64,000 bases of DNA. It comes from Rhodanobacter sp. FDAARGOS 1247 (GTDB taxonomy: Bacteria; Pseudomonadota; Gammaproteobacteria; Xanthomonadales; Rhodanobacteraceae). Positions 1 through 7,959 of this stretch are shown here, in pieces. The notes under the pieces were generated by a model. The model searched no databases, had not been told where the DNA came from, and was given only the letters and a program-made list of their open reading frames with translations. The stretch lies in the NCBI RefSeq assembly GCF_016889805.1, contig NZ_CP069535.1, forward strand, positions 1,302,001 through 1,366,000, in the 5' to 3' direction. Both the position numbers and the translations under genes were made by a program. The first letter of the stretch is position 1. Each line of letters begins with the position of its first letter.

Positions 1-1
1 G

Positions 2-58
2 GTGGGCGACCACGGTCACGAAAGCGAGACTGGCGGCGAAGCCGCACAGGCAGGCTGA
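2..58 (+). CDS. rsfS: 3' end of an upstream gene, probably ribosomal silencing factor
   Basis: An open frame enters from the left edge and ends at the TGA at 56-58, giving a short hydrophilic tail rich in Gly, Glu, His and Ala. It stops 12 bases before rlmH. In many proteobacteria rsfS (ybeB) lies directly upstream of rlmH and its C-terminus is variable and charged, so RsfS is the best guess. The identification rests on gene order only, because no conserved domain residue lies inside the window. Confidence 0.45.
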   Translation: MGDHGHESETGGEAAQAG

Positions 59-70
59 GCCGCCGCGTCG

Positions 71-541
71 ATGCGCGCGCGCCTGATCGCCGTCGGTGAA
101 CGCATGCCCGGCTGGGTGGCCGAGGGCTTTGCCGAGTACCGCAAGCGGCTTTCGCACGACCTGCCGCTGGATCTGGTTGAGCTGAAACCCGGCACCCGCG
201 GCAAGGGCCGCGATGATGCACGGGCGATCCAGGACGAAGGCGCGGCGATCCTCGCCGCCCTGCCGCACGACATCCATGTGGTCGCGCTGGACGGCCGCGG
301 CAAGACCTGGTCCAGCGAAGAGCTGGCTGCGCAACTGGAGAAGTGGCGCATGGCCGGGCGCGACCTGGCCTTCCTGATCGGCGGTCCCGATGGCCACGCG
401 CCCGAGGTATTGCAACGCGCCGACCAGCGCTGGTCGCTCGGGCCGCTCACCCTGCCGCACATGCTGGTGCGGCTGGTGCTGGCCGAGCAGTTGTATCGTG
501 CGACCACGATCATGAGCGGCCACCCCTATCATCGGGCTTGA
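71..541 (+). CDS. rlmH: 23S rRNA (pseudouridine1915-N3)-methyltransferase RlmH
   Basis: RlmH is a small SPOUT methyltransferase that methylates N3 of pseudouridine 1915 in helix 69 of 23S rRNA, acting on the assembled 70S ribosome. The 156-residue product has the family's length (about 155). It carries the SAM-binding knot loop FLIGGPDGH near residue 97 and ends with the conserved GHPYHRA tail that contributes to the active site. It follows the putative rsfS end by 12 bases, the usual ribosome-related pairing. ATG at 71 is the first start after the upstream stop and gives the canonical MRARLIAVG N-terminus. Confidence 0.95.
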   Translation: MRARLIAVGERMPGWVAEGFAEYRKRLSHDLPLDLVELKPGTRGKGRDDARAIQDEGAAILAALPHDIHVVALDGRGKTWSSEELAAQLEKWRMAGRDLAFLIGGPDGHAPEVLQRADQRWSLGPLTLPHMLVRLVLAEQLYRATTIMSGHPYHRA

Positions 542-561
542 TGCTTCCAAGGAGCGCGCGT

Positions 562-1011
562 ATGTCCTTCTCCGTCCGTCCCGCAACCCGTTCCGATCTC
601 GATGCGCTGGTGCCGCTGTTCGATGGCTACCGGCAGTTCTACGGCCAGCCGTCCGATCCGGCGCGCGCGCACGAGTTCCTGGCGGCGCGGCTTGCCCGGC
701 ATGAATCGCTGATCCTGCTGGCCTGCGACGAACACGGCGAAGGGCTTGGCTTTACCCAGTTGTATCCGCTGTTTTCCTCGGTGCGCACGGTGCGCACGTG
801 GCTGCTCAACGACCTGTTCGTCAACGCGTCGGCGCGCCGACGTGGCGTGGCGGCGGCCTTGCTGCGCGCGGCGGCGGACCAGGCGCGCGCGCTGGGGGCA
901 GCCAGTCTGTCGCTGTCCACCGCACTGGACAATGCGCCGGCGCAGGCGCTGTACGAATCGCTGGGCTGGCAACGTGACTCGCAGTTCTGCGAGTACGGGC
1001 TGACACTCTGA
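562..1011 (+). CDS. GNAT-family N-acetyltransferase
   Basis: This 149-residue protein has a GNAT fold. The N-terminal [18 protein letters not shown] is typical of the first strand and helix, and the acetyl-CoA pyrophosphate-binding motif [10 protein letters not shown] lies near residue 95. A conserved C-terminal segment (ALYESLGWQ) follows. ATG 562 is preferred over the in-frame ATG at 541 because AAGGAG at 549-554 sits seven bases upstream of 562. The gene begins just after rlmH and precedes maf by 26 bases, so the three may be co-transcribed. The substrate cannot be read from the sequence; amino-acid, amine or protein N-acetylation are all possible. Confidence 0.85.
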   Translation: MSFSVRPATRSDLDALVPLFDGYRQFYGQPSDPARAHEFLAARLARHESLILLACDEHGEGLGFTQLYPLFSSVRTVRTWLLNDLFVNASARRRGVAAALLRAAADQARALGAASLSLSTALDNAPAQALYESLGWQRDSQFCEYGLTL

Positions 1012-1037
1012 CTTTCCCCGCATCCGTCGGACTTCGC

Positions 1038-1613
1038 ATGCTGTATCTCGCCTCGCAATCGCCACGCCGCCGTCAGTTGCTGGAGCAGCTGGGCGTGGCC
1101 TTTGCGGTGATCGATGTCGAGGTGCCCGAACAGCGCGAACCGGGTGAATCACCGCAGGATTACGTGAGCCGCGTGGCCCGCGACAAGGCCCGTGCCGGCC
1201 TGGCGGCGCTGCCCGATGCGTCGGCGTCCCGGGTGCTGGGCGCGGACACCGAGGTGGTGCTGGACGACGAGGTGTTCGGCAAGCCGCGCGATGCCGCGGA
1301 TGCGGCCGCGATGCTGCAGCGGCTCTCCGGTCGCACGCATACGGTGATTTCGACGCTGTGGCTGGTCGACGGGCAGGGCGAGTACCGGGAGGAATGCGTT
1401 TCCCTGGTGCGGTTTGGCGCGCTGGATGACGGGGCGATCCAGGCTTACGTAGCCAGCGGCGAGCCGTTCGGCAAGGCCGGCGCGTACGCCATCCAGGGAC
1501 GCGCGGGGGCCATGATCGAGCATCTGGCCGGCAGCTATTCCGGGGTGATGGGGCTGCCGCTGTTCGAAACGGCGCGACTGCTGCGTCGTGGCGGAGTCAC
1601 CCCGTCGCCTTGA
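1038..1613 (+). CDS. maf: Maf-family nucleoside triphosphate pyrophosphatase (YhdE type)
   Basis: Maf proteins hydrolyse non-canonical or excess nucleotides (dTTP/UTP in the YhdE branch) to monophosphates, acting in housecleaning and possibly division control. The 191-residue product opens with the signature [18 protein letters not shown]. It carries the catalytic [16 protein letters not shown] segment near residue 70 and the GRTHTVIS motif near 105, and ends in the conserved [12 protein letters not shown]. The length matches the family. The last 17 bases overlap the convergently transcribed CPBP protease gene, so the two transcripts share 3' ends. Confidence 0.93.
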   Translation: MLYLASQSPRRRQLLEQLGVAFAVIDVEVPEQREPGESPQDYVSRVARDKARAGLAALPDASASRVLGADTEVVLDDEVFGKPRDAADAAAMLQRLSGRTHTVISTLWLVDGQGEYREECVSLVRFGALDDGAIQAYVASGEPFGKAGAYAIQGRAGAMIEHLAGSYSGVMGLPLFETARLLRRGGVTPSP

Positions 1614-2415
1614 TGGCGATGAACCAGCCGGCGACGGCCAGCAGATTGTTCATGCCGTGCGCCAGCACGGCGGGCCAGATCGACTTCGAACCCAGGCGCA
1701 GGATCGCCAGCAGCACCGCCAGCAACAGCAGGCTCGGCACCGCATACCACTGGTAATCCAGCCCCGGCAGATGGATCAGCGCAAACGCCAGTGAACTGAA
1801 CGCCACCGCCAGGCCGGCACGGCAATGCCTCATCAGGGCCGACAGCAGCACGCCGCGAAACAGCAGTTCCTCCACGACCGGGCCCACGCCGACCACCACC
1901 AGCACCAGCAGGAGGCGCGATGCCAGCGGAGTCCGCGCGCCGATCTGCTGGATGTCCTGGGTCACCGGATGGCCCTGCGCAAGCCATTGCGTCAGCAGCG
2001 AACCGATCCACGGCAGCAACAGGCCGGTGGCGATGGCCAGTGCGAAGAACCAGGCCCGGCTGGGCGCGACGAAACCCAGCCCCGGCGGCTGACCCGTCGA
2101 CCACCACGCGCCCCATTGCCGATGCGCCAGCCACAGGGTCAGTGGTGCGGCTGCGCCCAGCGAGACGATCGCCAGCCAGGCCTGCATGCCTGGCCGGGCG
2201 AGGGTGGTGCCGACGGCAACTTCCAGGCCGGTCGCCGGGTGATCGAACATCTCGGCGAACATGGCTACCAGCGCAAACGCGAATCCGGCCAGCAATTGCA
2301 GCGCAAAGTAGCCCGCGATGATGCCTGCCGCGCCGCCCAGGCCCGGTGGCAGTCGATATTTCGTGCTGGAGGGCAGGGCGGGTGGCCGGGGTGTCTGGGT
2401 ACCACTGACTTCCAT
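1597..2415 (-). CDS. CPBP-family intramembrane glutamic endopeptidase
   Basis: A 272-residue polytopic membrane protein with about seven to eight hydrophobic segments. The CPBP (Abi/Rce1-like) motif [10 protein letters not shown] lies near residue 184, followed by FALIHLPG near 213 and a late HGMNN segment. These supply the Glu-Glu, Arg and His residues of the intramembrane active site. Rce1 cleaves prenylated CaaX proteins, whereas bacterial members mature or immunise against peptides. It overlaps the end of maf on the opposite strand. No peptide gene lies beside it, so its substrate is unknown. Confidence 0.88.
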   Translation of the reverse strand: MEVSGTQTPRPPALPSSTKYRLPPGLGGAAGIIAGYFALQLLAGFAFALVAMFAEMFDHPATGLEVAVGTTLARPGMQAWLAIVSLGAAAPLTLWLAHRQWGAWWSTGQPPGLGFVAPSRAWFFALAIATGLLLPWIGSLLTQWLAQGHPVTQDIQQIGARTPLASRLLLVLVVVGVGPVVEELLFRGVLLSALMRHCRAGLAVAFSSLAFALIHLPGLDYQWYAVPSLLLLAVLLAILRLGSKSIWPAVLAHGMNNLLAVAGWFIAIKATG

Positions 2416-2594
2416 GCGTTGATCATGCCTGCGGGATGCGGGTGAAGGCGCGGCGCGCGCTTCGAGGTGTCACCCGCCGGACAGGTCTTCACCCGTGCCG
2501 GGAGCGTGCGTGGGCCACGGCTTGCAGCGCGGGGTCATGCCGCTACTATGCCAAACAGCAGAAGCTTGCGTCACCAGTGGCTACAGGGGGTGTG

Positions 2595-3371
2595 ATGGCT
2601 ATCGACTTCGGCAGGACGGCCGCTGACTACGCGCGCCATCGGGCAGGGTTCCCCGAGATCTTCTTCGAGCGCCTGCTTGGCGACGGCAGCGTCCATCCCG
2701 GTGACGCGGCGCTGGATCTGGGCACCGGCACCGGCACGGTGGCCCGCGGGCTGGCCTTGCGCGGCTGCGAAGTCACCGGGCTGGATCACTCCGCCCCGTT
2801 GCTCGCGCAAGCCGCGGAGCTGGATCGCGCCGCAGGCGTGCAGGTGAAGCAGGTCAGGGCCCGGGTCGAGAACGCCGATTTCGCATCGGCTTCGTTTGAC
2901 GTGGTGACAGCCGGGCAATGCTGGCACTGGTTCGAGCGGGCCCGCAGCGCCGCGCTGGTGCGCAAGTGGCTGCGGCCCGGTGGCCGCTTCGTGATCGCGC
3001 ATTTCGACTGGGTGCCGCTCAACGGCAACATGGTGCAGGACACCGAGCGACTGATTCTTGCCTACAACGCGGGCTGGACCATGCACAGCGGCAGTGGCCT
3101 GTATCCGGCATGGCTCAAGGACCTGGCCGAAGCCGGCTTCAACGACCTGCGCACCTGGTCGCTGGATGTGGAGGTTCCCTACAGCCACGCCGACTGGCGG
3201 GGGCGCATCCGCGCCAGTGCCGGCATCGGTGCCAGCCTGGACGAGGCGAAGGTGCAACGCTTCGATGCCGAGCTGGCCGAGATGCTGGCCAAGCGCCACG
3301 CCGGCGAGCCGATGGCGGTGCCGCATCGCTTGTGGGTGTTGAGCGGCACCGCTCCGGGTTTGCTCGACTGA
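2595..3371 (+). CDS. Class I SAM-dependent methyltransferase
   Basis: A 258-residue protein of the methyltransferase-11 kind. The N-terminus MAIDFGRTAADYARHRAGFP resembles small-molecule methyltransferases. SAM-binding motif I is LDLGTGTGTVARGL near residue 41, motif II LDHSAPLL near 64, and FDVVTAGQCWHWF near 100 is followed by LRPGGRFVIAHFDW. ATG 2595 is chosen because AGGGGG lies just upstream (2585-2590) and this start matches the family N-terminus. The substrate is not identifiable. It converges on the MAPEG gene with a 2-base gap. Confidence 0.85.
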   Translation: MAIDFGRTAADYARHRAGFPEIFFERLLGDGSVHPGDAALDLGTGTGTVARGLALRGCEVTGLDHSAPLLAQAAELDRAAGVQVKQVRARVENADFASASFDVVTAGQCWHWFERARSAALVRKWLRPGGRFVIAHFDWVPLNGNMVQDTERLILAYNAGWTMHSGSGLYPAWLKDLAEAGFNDLRTWSLDVEVPYSHADWRGRIRASAGIGASLDEAKVQRFDAELAEMLAKRHAGEPMAVPHRLWVLSGTAPGLLD

Positions 3372-3373
3372 CT

Positions 3374-3766
3374 TCAGCCGACCATCATCGCGCGCGCCAC
3401 GCCGATGCAGGCCATCACGAGCGCCGCGGCCCAGCCGAGCATGCTCACCAGATAACCCGGTCCGCGCTTGCTGGCGTCGCGCAGATAGGCCAGGGCATAC
3501 CACACGCGGCCGACCAGCCAGACCAGGCCCGCGATGCCGGCCCATCCGGTGAAGCCGTAGTGAGCCGCCAGCCACAGCGTCGGCAGGAACATCACCGTGG
3601 CCTCCAGCGTGTTCATCTGCACCCGGTAGGCCCGCTCGAAGGCCGGGTCGCCGGTGGTCGCGGGCGCCTTGACGCCGTACTTGCCGCGGGCATGGCCAAC
3701 CGCCCACATGGTGCCGAACAGCAGCAGTACGGTGAGCAGGGTAACCAGGGCGGGCAGGTGGGTCAT
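3374..3766 (-). CDS. MAPEG-family membrane protein
   Basis: A 130-residue inner-membrane protein with four hydrophobic stretches. Features typical of bacterial MAPEG proteins are the segment ERAYRVQMNTLEATVMFLP (residues 45-63) and the GRVWYALAY segment. Eukaryotic relatives are glutathione S-transferases or peroxidases acting in the membrane, and the Arg and Asn in the RVQMNTLE stretch are the glutathione-binding residues of the family. The bacterial role is usually unknown. It is transcribed alone on the minus strand. Confidence 0.88.
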   Translation of the reverse strand: MTHLPALVTLLTVLLLFGTMWAVGHARGKYGVKAPATTGDPAFERAYRVQMNTLEATVMFLPTLWLAAHYGFTGWAGIAGLVWLVGRVWYALAYLRDASKRGPGYLVSMLGWAAALVMACIGVARAMMVG

Positions 3767-3888
3767 GCTGAAATCCTCACGAAGGGTGGCCTACTTTAGC
3801 CGTGATGTCCGACGTGGCGCGATGCGCGGCAGCGCGCTATCGTCGCCAGACAGCGCCGAGGCGCACGTACCAGCACTGCGGGGGATCT

Positions 3889-4752
3889 ATGGATTGGCGA
3901 AAGGGTGGCAGCAGCAACAATGTCGAGGTCGACAGTGGCGGCGGCGGTGGCGGCCGGCGCTTCGGCGGCGGTCGTGGCATGGGCCTGGGCACCATCGTGG
4001 TGCTGGCGCTGATCGGCTGGATCTTCTTCAAGAACCCGATGGCGTTGCTGGACCAGGGCAGCATCCAGCCCGGCGCCGGCAGCCAGACCGGCGTGCCGGC
4101 CCAGGTCGATCCCGAGCAGAAGGATTTCGTCAGCGCCGTGCTGCATTCCACCGAGCAGAGCTGGGGCGAGATCTTTCGCGAACACGGCGCCACCTACGTC
4201 GAGCCCAAGCTGCACCTGTTCAGCGGTGGCGTAAGCACGGCCTGCGGCAGCGCCAGCACGGCGGTGGGTCCGTTCTATTGCCCGGGCGACCAGAAGGTCT
4301 ACCTGGACGTGGCGTTCTTCCAGCAACTGCAGGACGAGCTGCATTCCTCCGGCGACTTCGCCCGCGCCTACGTGATTGCGCACGAGGTCGGCCATCACGT
4401 GCAGAAGCTGACCGGCGTGTTCGACAAGGTCGACCAGGCGCGGCGCCAGGGCGCCCCGATGGATGGTGCCGACGGCTTGTCGGTGCGACAGGAACTGCAG
4501 GCGGACTGCTATGCCGGCGTGTGGGCCAATCACAGTCAGCAGGAGTTGAACTGGCTGCAGCCGGGTGACATCGAATCGGCGCTCAACGCCGCCAGCCACA
4601 TCGGCGACGACACCCTGCAGCAGCAGGCGCAAGGCCGCGTGCGTCCGGACACCTTCACCCACGGCACCTCGGCCCAGCGCGTGAAGTGGTTCAAGACCGG
4701 CTTCGCCAGCGGCGACATGGCCCAATGCAACACCTTCGCCGGAGAGCCATAA
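3889..4752 (+). CDS. ypfJ: Neutral zinc metallopeptidase, YpfJ family
   Basis: A 287-residue protein with the family's layout. A glycine-rich hydrophilic N-terminus (DWRKGGSSNNVEV then poly-Gly) is followed by one membrane anchor at about 30-45 (MGLGTIVVLALIGWIFF) and a large exported domain. The zinc site HEVGHH lies near residue 165, and the downstream QELQADCYAGVWA supplies the Glu ligand. YpfJ is called a putative neutral zinc metallopeptidase; its substrate is unknown. ATG 3889 gives the family's MDWRKG start. The stop is followed after 8 bases by an 11-bp perfect hairpin (4761-4786) that may terminate the transcript. Confidence 0.9.
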   Translation: MDWRKGGSSNNVEVDSGGGGGGRRFGGGRGMGLGTIVVLALIGWIFFKNPMALLDQGSIQPGAGSQTGVPAQVDPEQKDFVSAVLHSTEQSWGEIFREHGATYVEPKLHLFSGGVSTACGSASTAVGPFYCPGDQKVYLDVAFFQQLQDELHSSGDFARAYVIAHEVGHHVQKLTGVFDKVDQARRQGAPMDGADGLSVRQELQADCYAGVWANHSQQELNWLQPGDIESALNAASHIGDDTLQQQAQGRVRPDTFTHGTSAQRVKWFKTGFASGDMAQCNTFAGEP

Positions 4753-4756
4753 AGCG

Positions 4757-4923
4757 AGCAAGCGCTCGACCTTGAGGTCGAGCGCTTTCCGTCTACCTCC
4801 CCTGCAAGCAGGGGAGGGCAAGGGTGGGGTCGCTCTTGCAAGCAAGCGCTCAACTTCCGGTCGAGCGCTTTCCGTCTACCTCCCCTGCAAGCAGGGGAGG
4901 GCAAGGGTGGGGTCGCTCTTGCC
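4757..4923. repeat. Tandem duplication of an 83-84 bp palindrome-rich intergenic repeat
   Basis: Two nearly identical units lie head to tail (4757-4840 and 4841-4923). Each has an AGCGCTC...GAGCGCT inverted repeat (11 bp, loop TTGA, at 4761-4786 in unit 1), then the palindrome CCTCCCCTGC-AA-GCAGGGGAGG (4796-4817 in unit 1), then GGGTGGGGTCGCTCTTG. They differ by a one-base indel and a few substitutions in the first stem. The second half recurs at 60765-60807 and, more diverged, at 19593-19626, so this is a dispersed family locally duplicated. From here to ykgJ at 5033 I see only this repeat and a TAGAAT -10-like box at 4988. Confidence 0.9.
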
Positions 4924-5032
4924 GCACTCCTGCAAAAGGGGGTCAAAGCGACGTCGCTCCCCACTCCCCAACCGCCTTCCCGCGCACTAGAATCCGCTCC
5001 CTGCGCGCCTCGGGGCGCGCCTGGTCGGTTCG

Positions 5033-5419
5033 ATGGATCATCCCTGTCTGCGTTGCGGTGCCTGCTGCGCGTTCTTTCGCGTGGCCTTCCATTGGTCGGA
5101 AGCGGAAGCGTTGCTCGGCGGCTGCGTTCCGCCCGAGCTGACCGAAAAACTTGATCCGCACCGGCTGGCCATGCGCGGTACCAACGCCGCGCAGATACGC
5201 TGCGTGGCGCTGCAGGGCGTGGTGGGCGAGGCCGCCCATTGCGGCATCTATCCGCAACGACCGTCGGTATGCCGCGAAGTGCAGCCGTCGTGGGAGTCCG
5301 GCGCGGTCAGCCCGCAATGCGACAAGGCGCGGCTGGCCCATGGCCTGCCCGTGCTGACGCCGGAAGACTGGCTCGACCCGTTCGACGCCGGCGAACCGCC
5401 GCTGCCGCAGAGCGCCTGA
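5033..5419 (+). CDS. YkgJ-family cysteine-cluster protein
   Basis: A 128-residue soluble protein of the YkgJ/UPF0153 family. The N-terminal CLRCGACCAFF places four Cys within eight residues, and the later CGIYPQRPSVCREV gives the conserved Cys, Tyr-Pro, Arg-Pro and Cys positions. Together these likely bind zinc or an iron-sulfur cluster. Function is unknown for the family. ATG 5033 places the Cys cluster immediately after the start, as in relatives. A TAGAAT box at 4988-4993 followed by a C-rich stretch could be its promoter -10. Confidence 0.85.
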   Translation: MDHPCLRCGACCAFFRVAFHWSEAEALLGGCVPPELTEKLDPHRLAMRGTNAAQIRCVALQGVVGEAAHCGIYPQRPSVCREVQPSWESGAVSPQCDKARLAHGLPVLTPEDWLDPFDAGEPPLPQSA

Positions 5420-5433
5420 GTGAAGGCTTGAAC

Positions 5434-5527
5434 CTCCTGTCGTCCCGACGAAAGCCGGGATCGAGTGTCCCGCTGGACCCATTGCCGCCGCGGTATTCCC
5501 CCTCCTCGCCGGAACGACGAAGCGGAT
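5434..5527. repeat. REP-like imperfect palindromic element
   Basis: The stretch begins TGTCGTCCCGACGAAAGCCGGG and ends, about 80 bases later, with CGCCGGAACGACGAAGCGG. The first part resembles the widespread proteobacterial REP core (GTCATTCCCGCGAAAGCGGGAATCC), with diverged second-arm sequence after a spacer containing GCTGGACCCATTGCCGCCGCGG. It sits between the stop of ykgJ and the stop of the anti-sigma gene, the usual position for such elements between convergent genes. Only one copy is visible in this window. Confidence 0.6.
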
Positions 5528-5531
5528 GTTC

Positions 5532-6329
5532 TCAGGGAGTCCCTGGCGCGTCGCTGCCGTTCGTGCGCTGGCGCAGCTCCTGCGCGAATTGGCGCAGGGT
5601 GGCCGGGTCGACGTCGGACACCGCGACGTAGTGCATGCCGTCCTCGATCCAGCGCAGCACGGTATAGCCTTGCTGCCGCGATTCGCGCAGGGCGGCGGAG
5701 GCGTCGGGCGTGGCGGCCGGCCACTGGTACACGCTGATCAGGTGCAGCTGCCGGCGGTACACCAGTGCCGCGACGCTGCGCCCGTTCAGCGCATCGAGGC
5801 GGCCGCCGGCCAGCGGGAAGCCGGCGCCGGCCAGGTCCACCACGCGTGGCGAGAAGTCCAGCTTGCCGTCAAACCACGGCTTCACCGTGTGCTGGTTGGT
5901 TGAGGCCACGTCCATCAGATGCTGCGGCTGCAGCGCGCGCAGATGGCTGGAGACGGCCTCGTCGACCAGGGCGGCGCCGGCCACGCGGCGCTGCTGTACG
6001 GTGTAGAACAGCGGCGTGGCCAGCACCAGCGCAGCGGCGAAGCCCGCTGCCGCGGCCCAGACGGTGGACGTGCGCCGCGGACGGAGTGCCGCTGGCGGCG
6101 CGGCGTGGTCGTGTCGCGGCGTCCAGCGTTCGCGCAGTGCTGCCGACGCGCGCCGGTACAGGTCCGGCTGCGCCAGCGCCAGCGCGCTGCGCAGCCGCTC
6201 GTGTTCGCGAGCGCGGGCGGCGCAGGCGGCGCAGCCTTGCAGGTGGTCGGCCATCGCCGCGCTCTGCGCGACGTCGAGTTCGTCGTCCAGCCAGGCGTGC
6301 AGCAGCAGTCCGGCGTCAGCGCAAATCAT
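5532..6329 (-). CDS. ZAS-type anti-sigma factor, membrane-anchored
   Basis: A 265-residue protein that should hold the neighbouring ECF sigma factor inactive at the inner membrane. The N-terminal zinc-binding anti-sigma motif HLQGCAAC (His-x3-Cys-x2-Cys, near residue 29) is preceded by an Asp/Glu-rich helix (LDDELDVAQS). One transmembrane segment follows at about residues 93-113 (TVWAAAAGFAAALVLATPLF), then a periplasmic domain of about 150 residues. Its start overlaps the sigma gene stop by 14 bases, so translation is coupled. The signal that releases sigma is not evident from the sequence. Confidence 0.88.
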   Translation of the reverse strand: MICADAGLLLHAWLDDELDVAQSAAMADHLQGCAACAARAREHERLRSALALAQPDLYRRASAALRERWTPRHDHAAPPAALRPRRTSTVWAAAAGFAAALVLATPLFYTVQQRRVAGAALVDEAVSSHLRALQPQHLMDVASTNQHTVKPWFDGKLDFSPRVVDLAGAGFPLAGGRLDALNGRSVAALVYRRQLHLISVYQWPAATPDASAALRESRQQGYTVLRWIEDGMHYVAVSDVDPATLRQFAQELRQRTNGSDAPGTP

Positions 6330-6888
6330 GATGGCTGGCCTCCCCGACGCAATGGGTCAATTCGAGTTTCAGCCGCTCGCGGGCGCGGGCGAGCCGTGAC
6401 ATCACCGTGCCGATCTTCTGGCCGGTGATGGCGGCGATCTCCTTGTAGGAGCACTCCTCCAGCTCGCGCAGCACGATGGCCTCGCGCCACGGTGGCGGCA
6501 GCCGTTCCAGTGCCTGCCGCAGCAAGCCGACGTCGACCGCAAGCAGGGTCAGCGCCTCCGGCGAGGCCTGCTCGTCGGAGAGTACGTGGACATCTTCGTC
6601 CAGCGGTTCGAGCAGATGTCCCGGCGGCGTCCTGGTGCGCATCGTGAAGTACGTGTTGCGCACGATGGCGAGCAGCCACACGCGTGCGTCGCCACCGCGG
6701 AAGCTGTCGAAGTAGCGCAGGGCGCGCAGCATCGCCTCCTGCACCACGTCCTGCGCATCGGCGTCGTCGCGGGCCAGCCAGCGCGCGAGGTTCCAGGCGG
6801 CGTCCAGCCACGGCAACACCACCGCTTCGAAGCGCGCGCCGATGGCGGGCTGCGGTGGCGGGGATGCGGCTGGCGCTTCGTTGGGCAT
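6316..6888 (-). CDS. ECF-family RNA polymerase sigma factor
   Basis: A 190-residue sigma-70 family factor with only regions 2 and 4. Region 2 includes LARDDADAQDVVQEAMLRAL (near residue 38) and ARVWLLAIVRNTYF. Region 4 includes LPPPWREAIVLRELEECSY then KEIAAITGQKIGTVMSRLAR, a helix-turn-helix for the -35 box. It is the first gene of a sigma/anti-sigma pair and is divergent from a metallophosphoesterase-cupredoxin pair. A candidate autoregulated promoter lies at 6897-6923. Its -10 box ends only eight bases before the ATG, so the message may be leaderless or nearly so. No Shine-Dalgarno is obvious, which fits. Confidence 0.92.
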   Translation of the reverse strand: MPNEAPAASPPPQPAIGARFEAVVLPWLDAAWNLARWLARDDADAQDVVQEAMLRALRYFDSFRGGDARVWLLAIVRNTYFTMRTRTPPGHLLEPLDEDVHVLSDEQASPEALTLLAVDVGLLRQALERLPPPWREAIVLRELEECSYKEIAAITGQKIGTVMSRLARARERLKLELTHCVGEASHHDLR

Positions 6889-6896
6889 GTAAGGAG

Positions 6897-6923
6897 TTAC
6901 CGCGCTGCCGGCGACTTTATTCC
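6897..6923 (-). promoter_or_regulatory. Candidate ECF promoter for the sigma/anti-sigma operon
   Basis: Read on the minus strand: GGAATA (6923-6918), 15 bases, CGGTAA (6902-6897). The same two boxes with the same 15-base spacing occur on the plus strand at 6939-6965, pointing at the divergent operon. GGAA-type -35 boxes are typical of ECF sigma factors. The start site would fall at or within a few bases of the sigma ATG at 6888. Confidence 0.65.
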
Positions 6924-6938
6924 CGGCCCCGAAAAAGC

Positions 6939-6965
6939 GGAATAGGCCGCCGAGGCGCGCGGTAA
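6939..6965 (+). promoter_or_regulatory. Candidate ECF promoter for the metallophosphoesterase-cupredoxin operon
   Basis: GGAATA (6939-6944), 15 bases, CGGTAA (6960-6965). This is the mirror copy of the promoter on the other strand; the two -35 boxes lie back to back 15 bases apart. The extended match GGAATA-N14-GCGGTAA is identical on both strands, although the intervening bases differ. The predicted transcript would have a leader of about 40 bases before ATG 7012. Confidence 0.65.
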
Positions 6966-7011
6966 TCCATGGCGAAGGGCGCCTTCCGTGCCCGCCTTGG
7001 AGCGAACGAAC

Positions 7012-7959
7012 ATGTCAGACCAGCAAGACAACGAGAACCCGGGTCGCCGCCGGTTCATGGAGTGCATGGCCTGGGCCGGCGCCGGCACGCTGCTGCTGAT
7101 GAAGGGGGGCGTGCTGCACGCGCGCAGCCTGGGGGACGATGCGGGTGGGGCGATGAAGGACGCCACCTTCAGCTTCGTCCAGGTCAGCGATTCGCATATC
7201 GGCTTCCGCTTTGCGCCGAACCCGGACCCGGTCTCGACGCTTCGCGCCGCGTTGGCCCAGGCCGACGCGCTGCCGGCCAGGCCGGACTTCCTGCTGCATA
7301 CCGGCGACATCACCCATCTGTCGCGGCCGGATCAGTTCGCCGTGGCGGCCGGGCTGATGCAGGAATCGCGCGTCGGCCGCGGCAAGGTGTGCTACGTGCC
7401 AGGCGAGCATGACGTGATCGGCGACAACGGCGCCGAGTTCTTCCGCCGCTTCGGCGAGCGGCAGCAGGCGGGCGGCTGGTACAGCTTCGATCATCGAGGC
7501 GTGCACTTCGTGGGCCTGATCAACGTGCTGAACCTGAAGGCCGGCGGGCTGGGTCATCTCGGCGCCGAGCAGCTCGCGTGGCTGAAGAAGGATCTGGCGC
7601 CGCTGTCCGCCGAGACACCGGTACTGGTGTTCGCGCACATGCCGATGTGGTCGTTGTACCCGGCGTGGGGCTGGGGCACCGAAGACAGCCTGGAGGCGAT
7701 GGGCTACCTGCGCCGCTTCGGCTCGGTCAGCGTGCTCAACGGTCACATCCACCAGATCCAGCAGAAGGTGGAAGGCAACATCACGTTCTATACCGCGCGC
7801 TCGACCGCCTATCCGCAGCCGGCACCGGGCGTGGGGCCGGCGCCGGGGCCGTTGAAGACGGTGGCGCCGGGCGCGCTGCACAGCTACCTCGGCATCCGCA
7901 GCGTGCGGCATGTGCAGGGCGGGCACGCCCTGGCCGTCACTGAGGAGGTGATGCCATGA
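7012..7959 (+). CDS. Tat-exported metallophosphoesterase
   Basis: A 315-residue calcineurin-like phosphoesterase. The N-terminus has a twin-arginine signal, GRRRF then a hydrophobic stretch (residues 11-33), so the folded enzyme is probably exported by Tat. Metal-binding motifs appear in order: VSDSHIGF (near 62), HTGDITH (near 100), PGEHDVIGD (Glu replaces the usual Asn of GNHD), FAHMPMW (near 208) and NGHIHQ (near 245). ATG 7012 has GGAG at 6999-7002, whereas the upstream GTG 6988 lacks one. The stop overlaps the cupredoxin ATG by four bases. The substrate is unknown; the shared ECF-type promoter implies a common stress or metal response. Confidence 0.88.
   Translation: MSDQQDNENPGRRRFMECMAWAGAGTLLLMKGGVLHARSLGDDAGGAMKDATFSFVQVSDSHIGFRFAPNPDPVSTLRAALAQADALPARPDFLLHTGDITHLSRPDQFAVAAGLMQESRVGRGKVCYVPGEHDVIGDNGAEFFRRFGERQQAGGWYSFDHRGVHFVGLINVLNLKAGGLGHLGAEQLAWLKKDLAPLSAETPVLVFAHMPMWSLYPAWGWGTEDSLEAMGYLRRFGSVSVLNGHIHQIQQKVEGNITFYTARSTAYPQPAPGVGPAPGPLKTVAPGALHSYLGIRSVRHVQGGHALAVTEEVMP

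Noticed and set aside
4757..4923. Tandem palindromic units as a CRISPR array
   Set aside because: Only two units, no unique spacers, and the same palindrome is dispersed elsewhere; no cas genes nearby.
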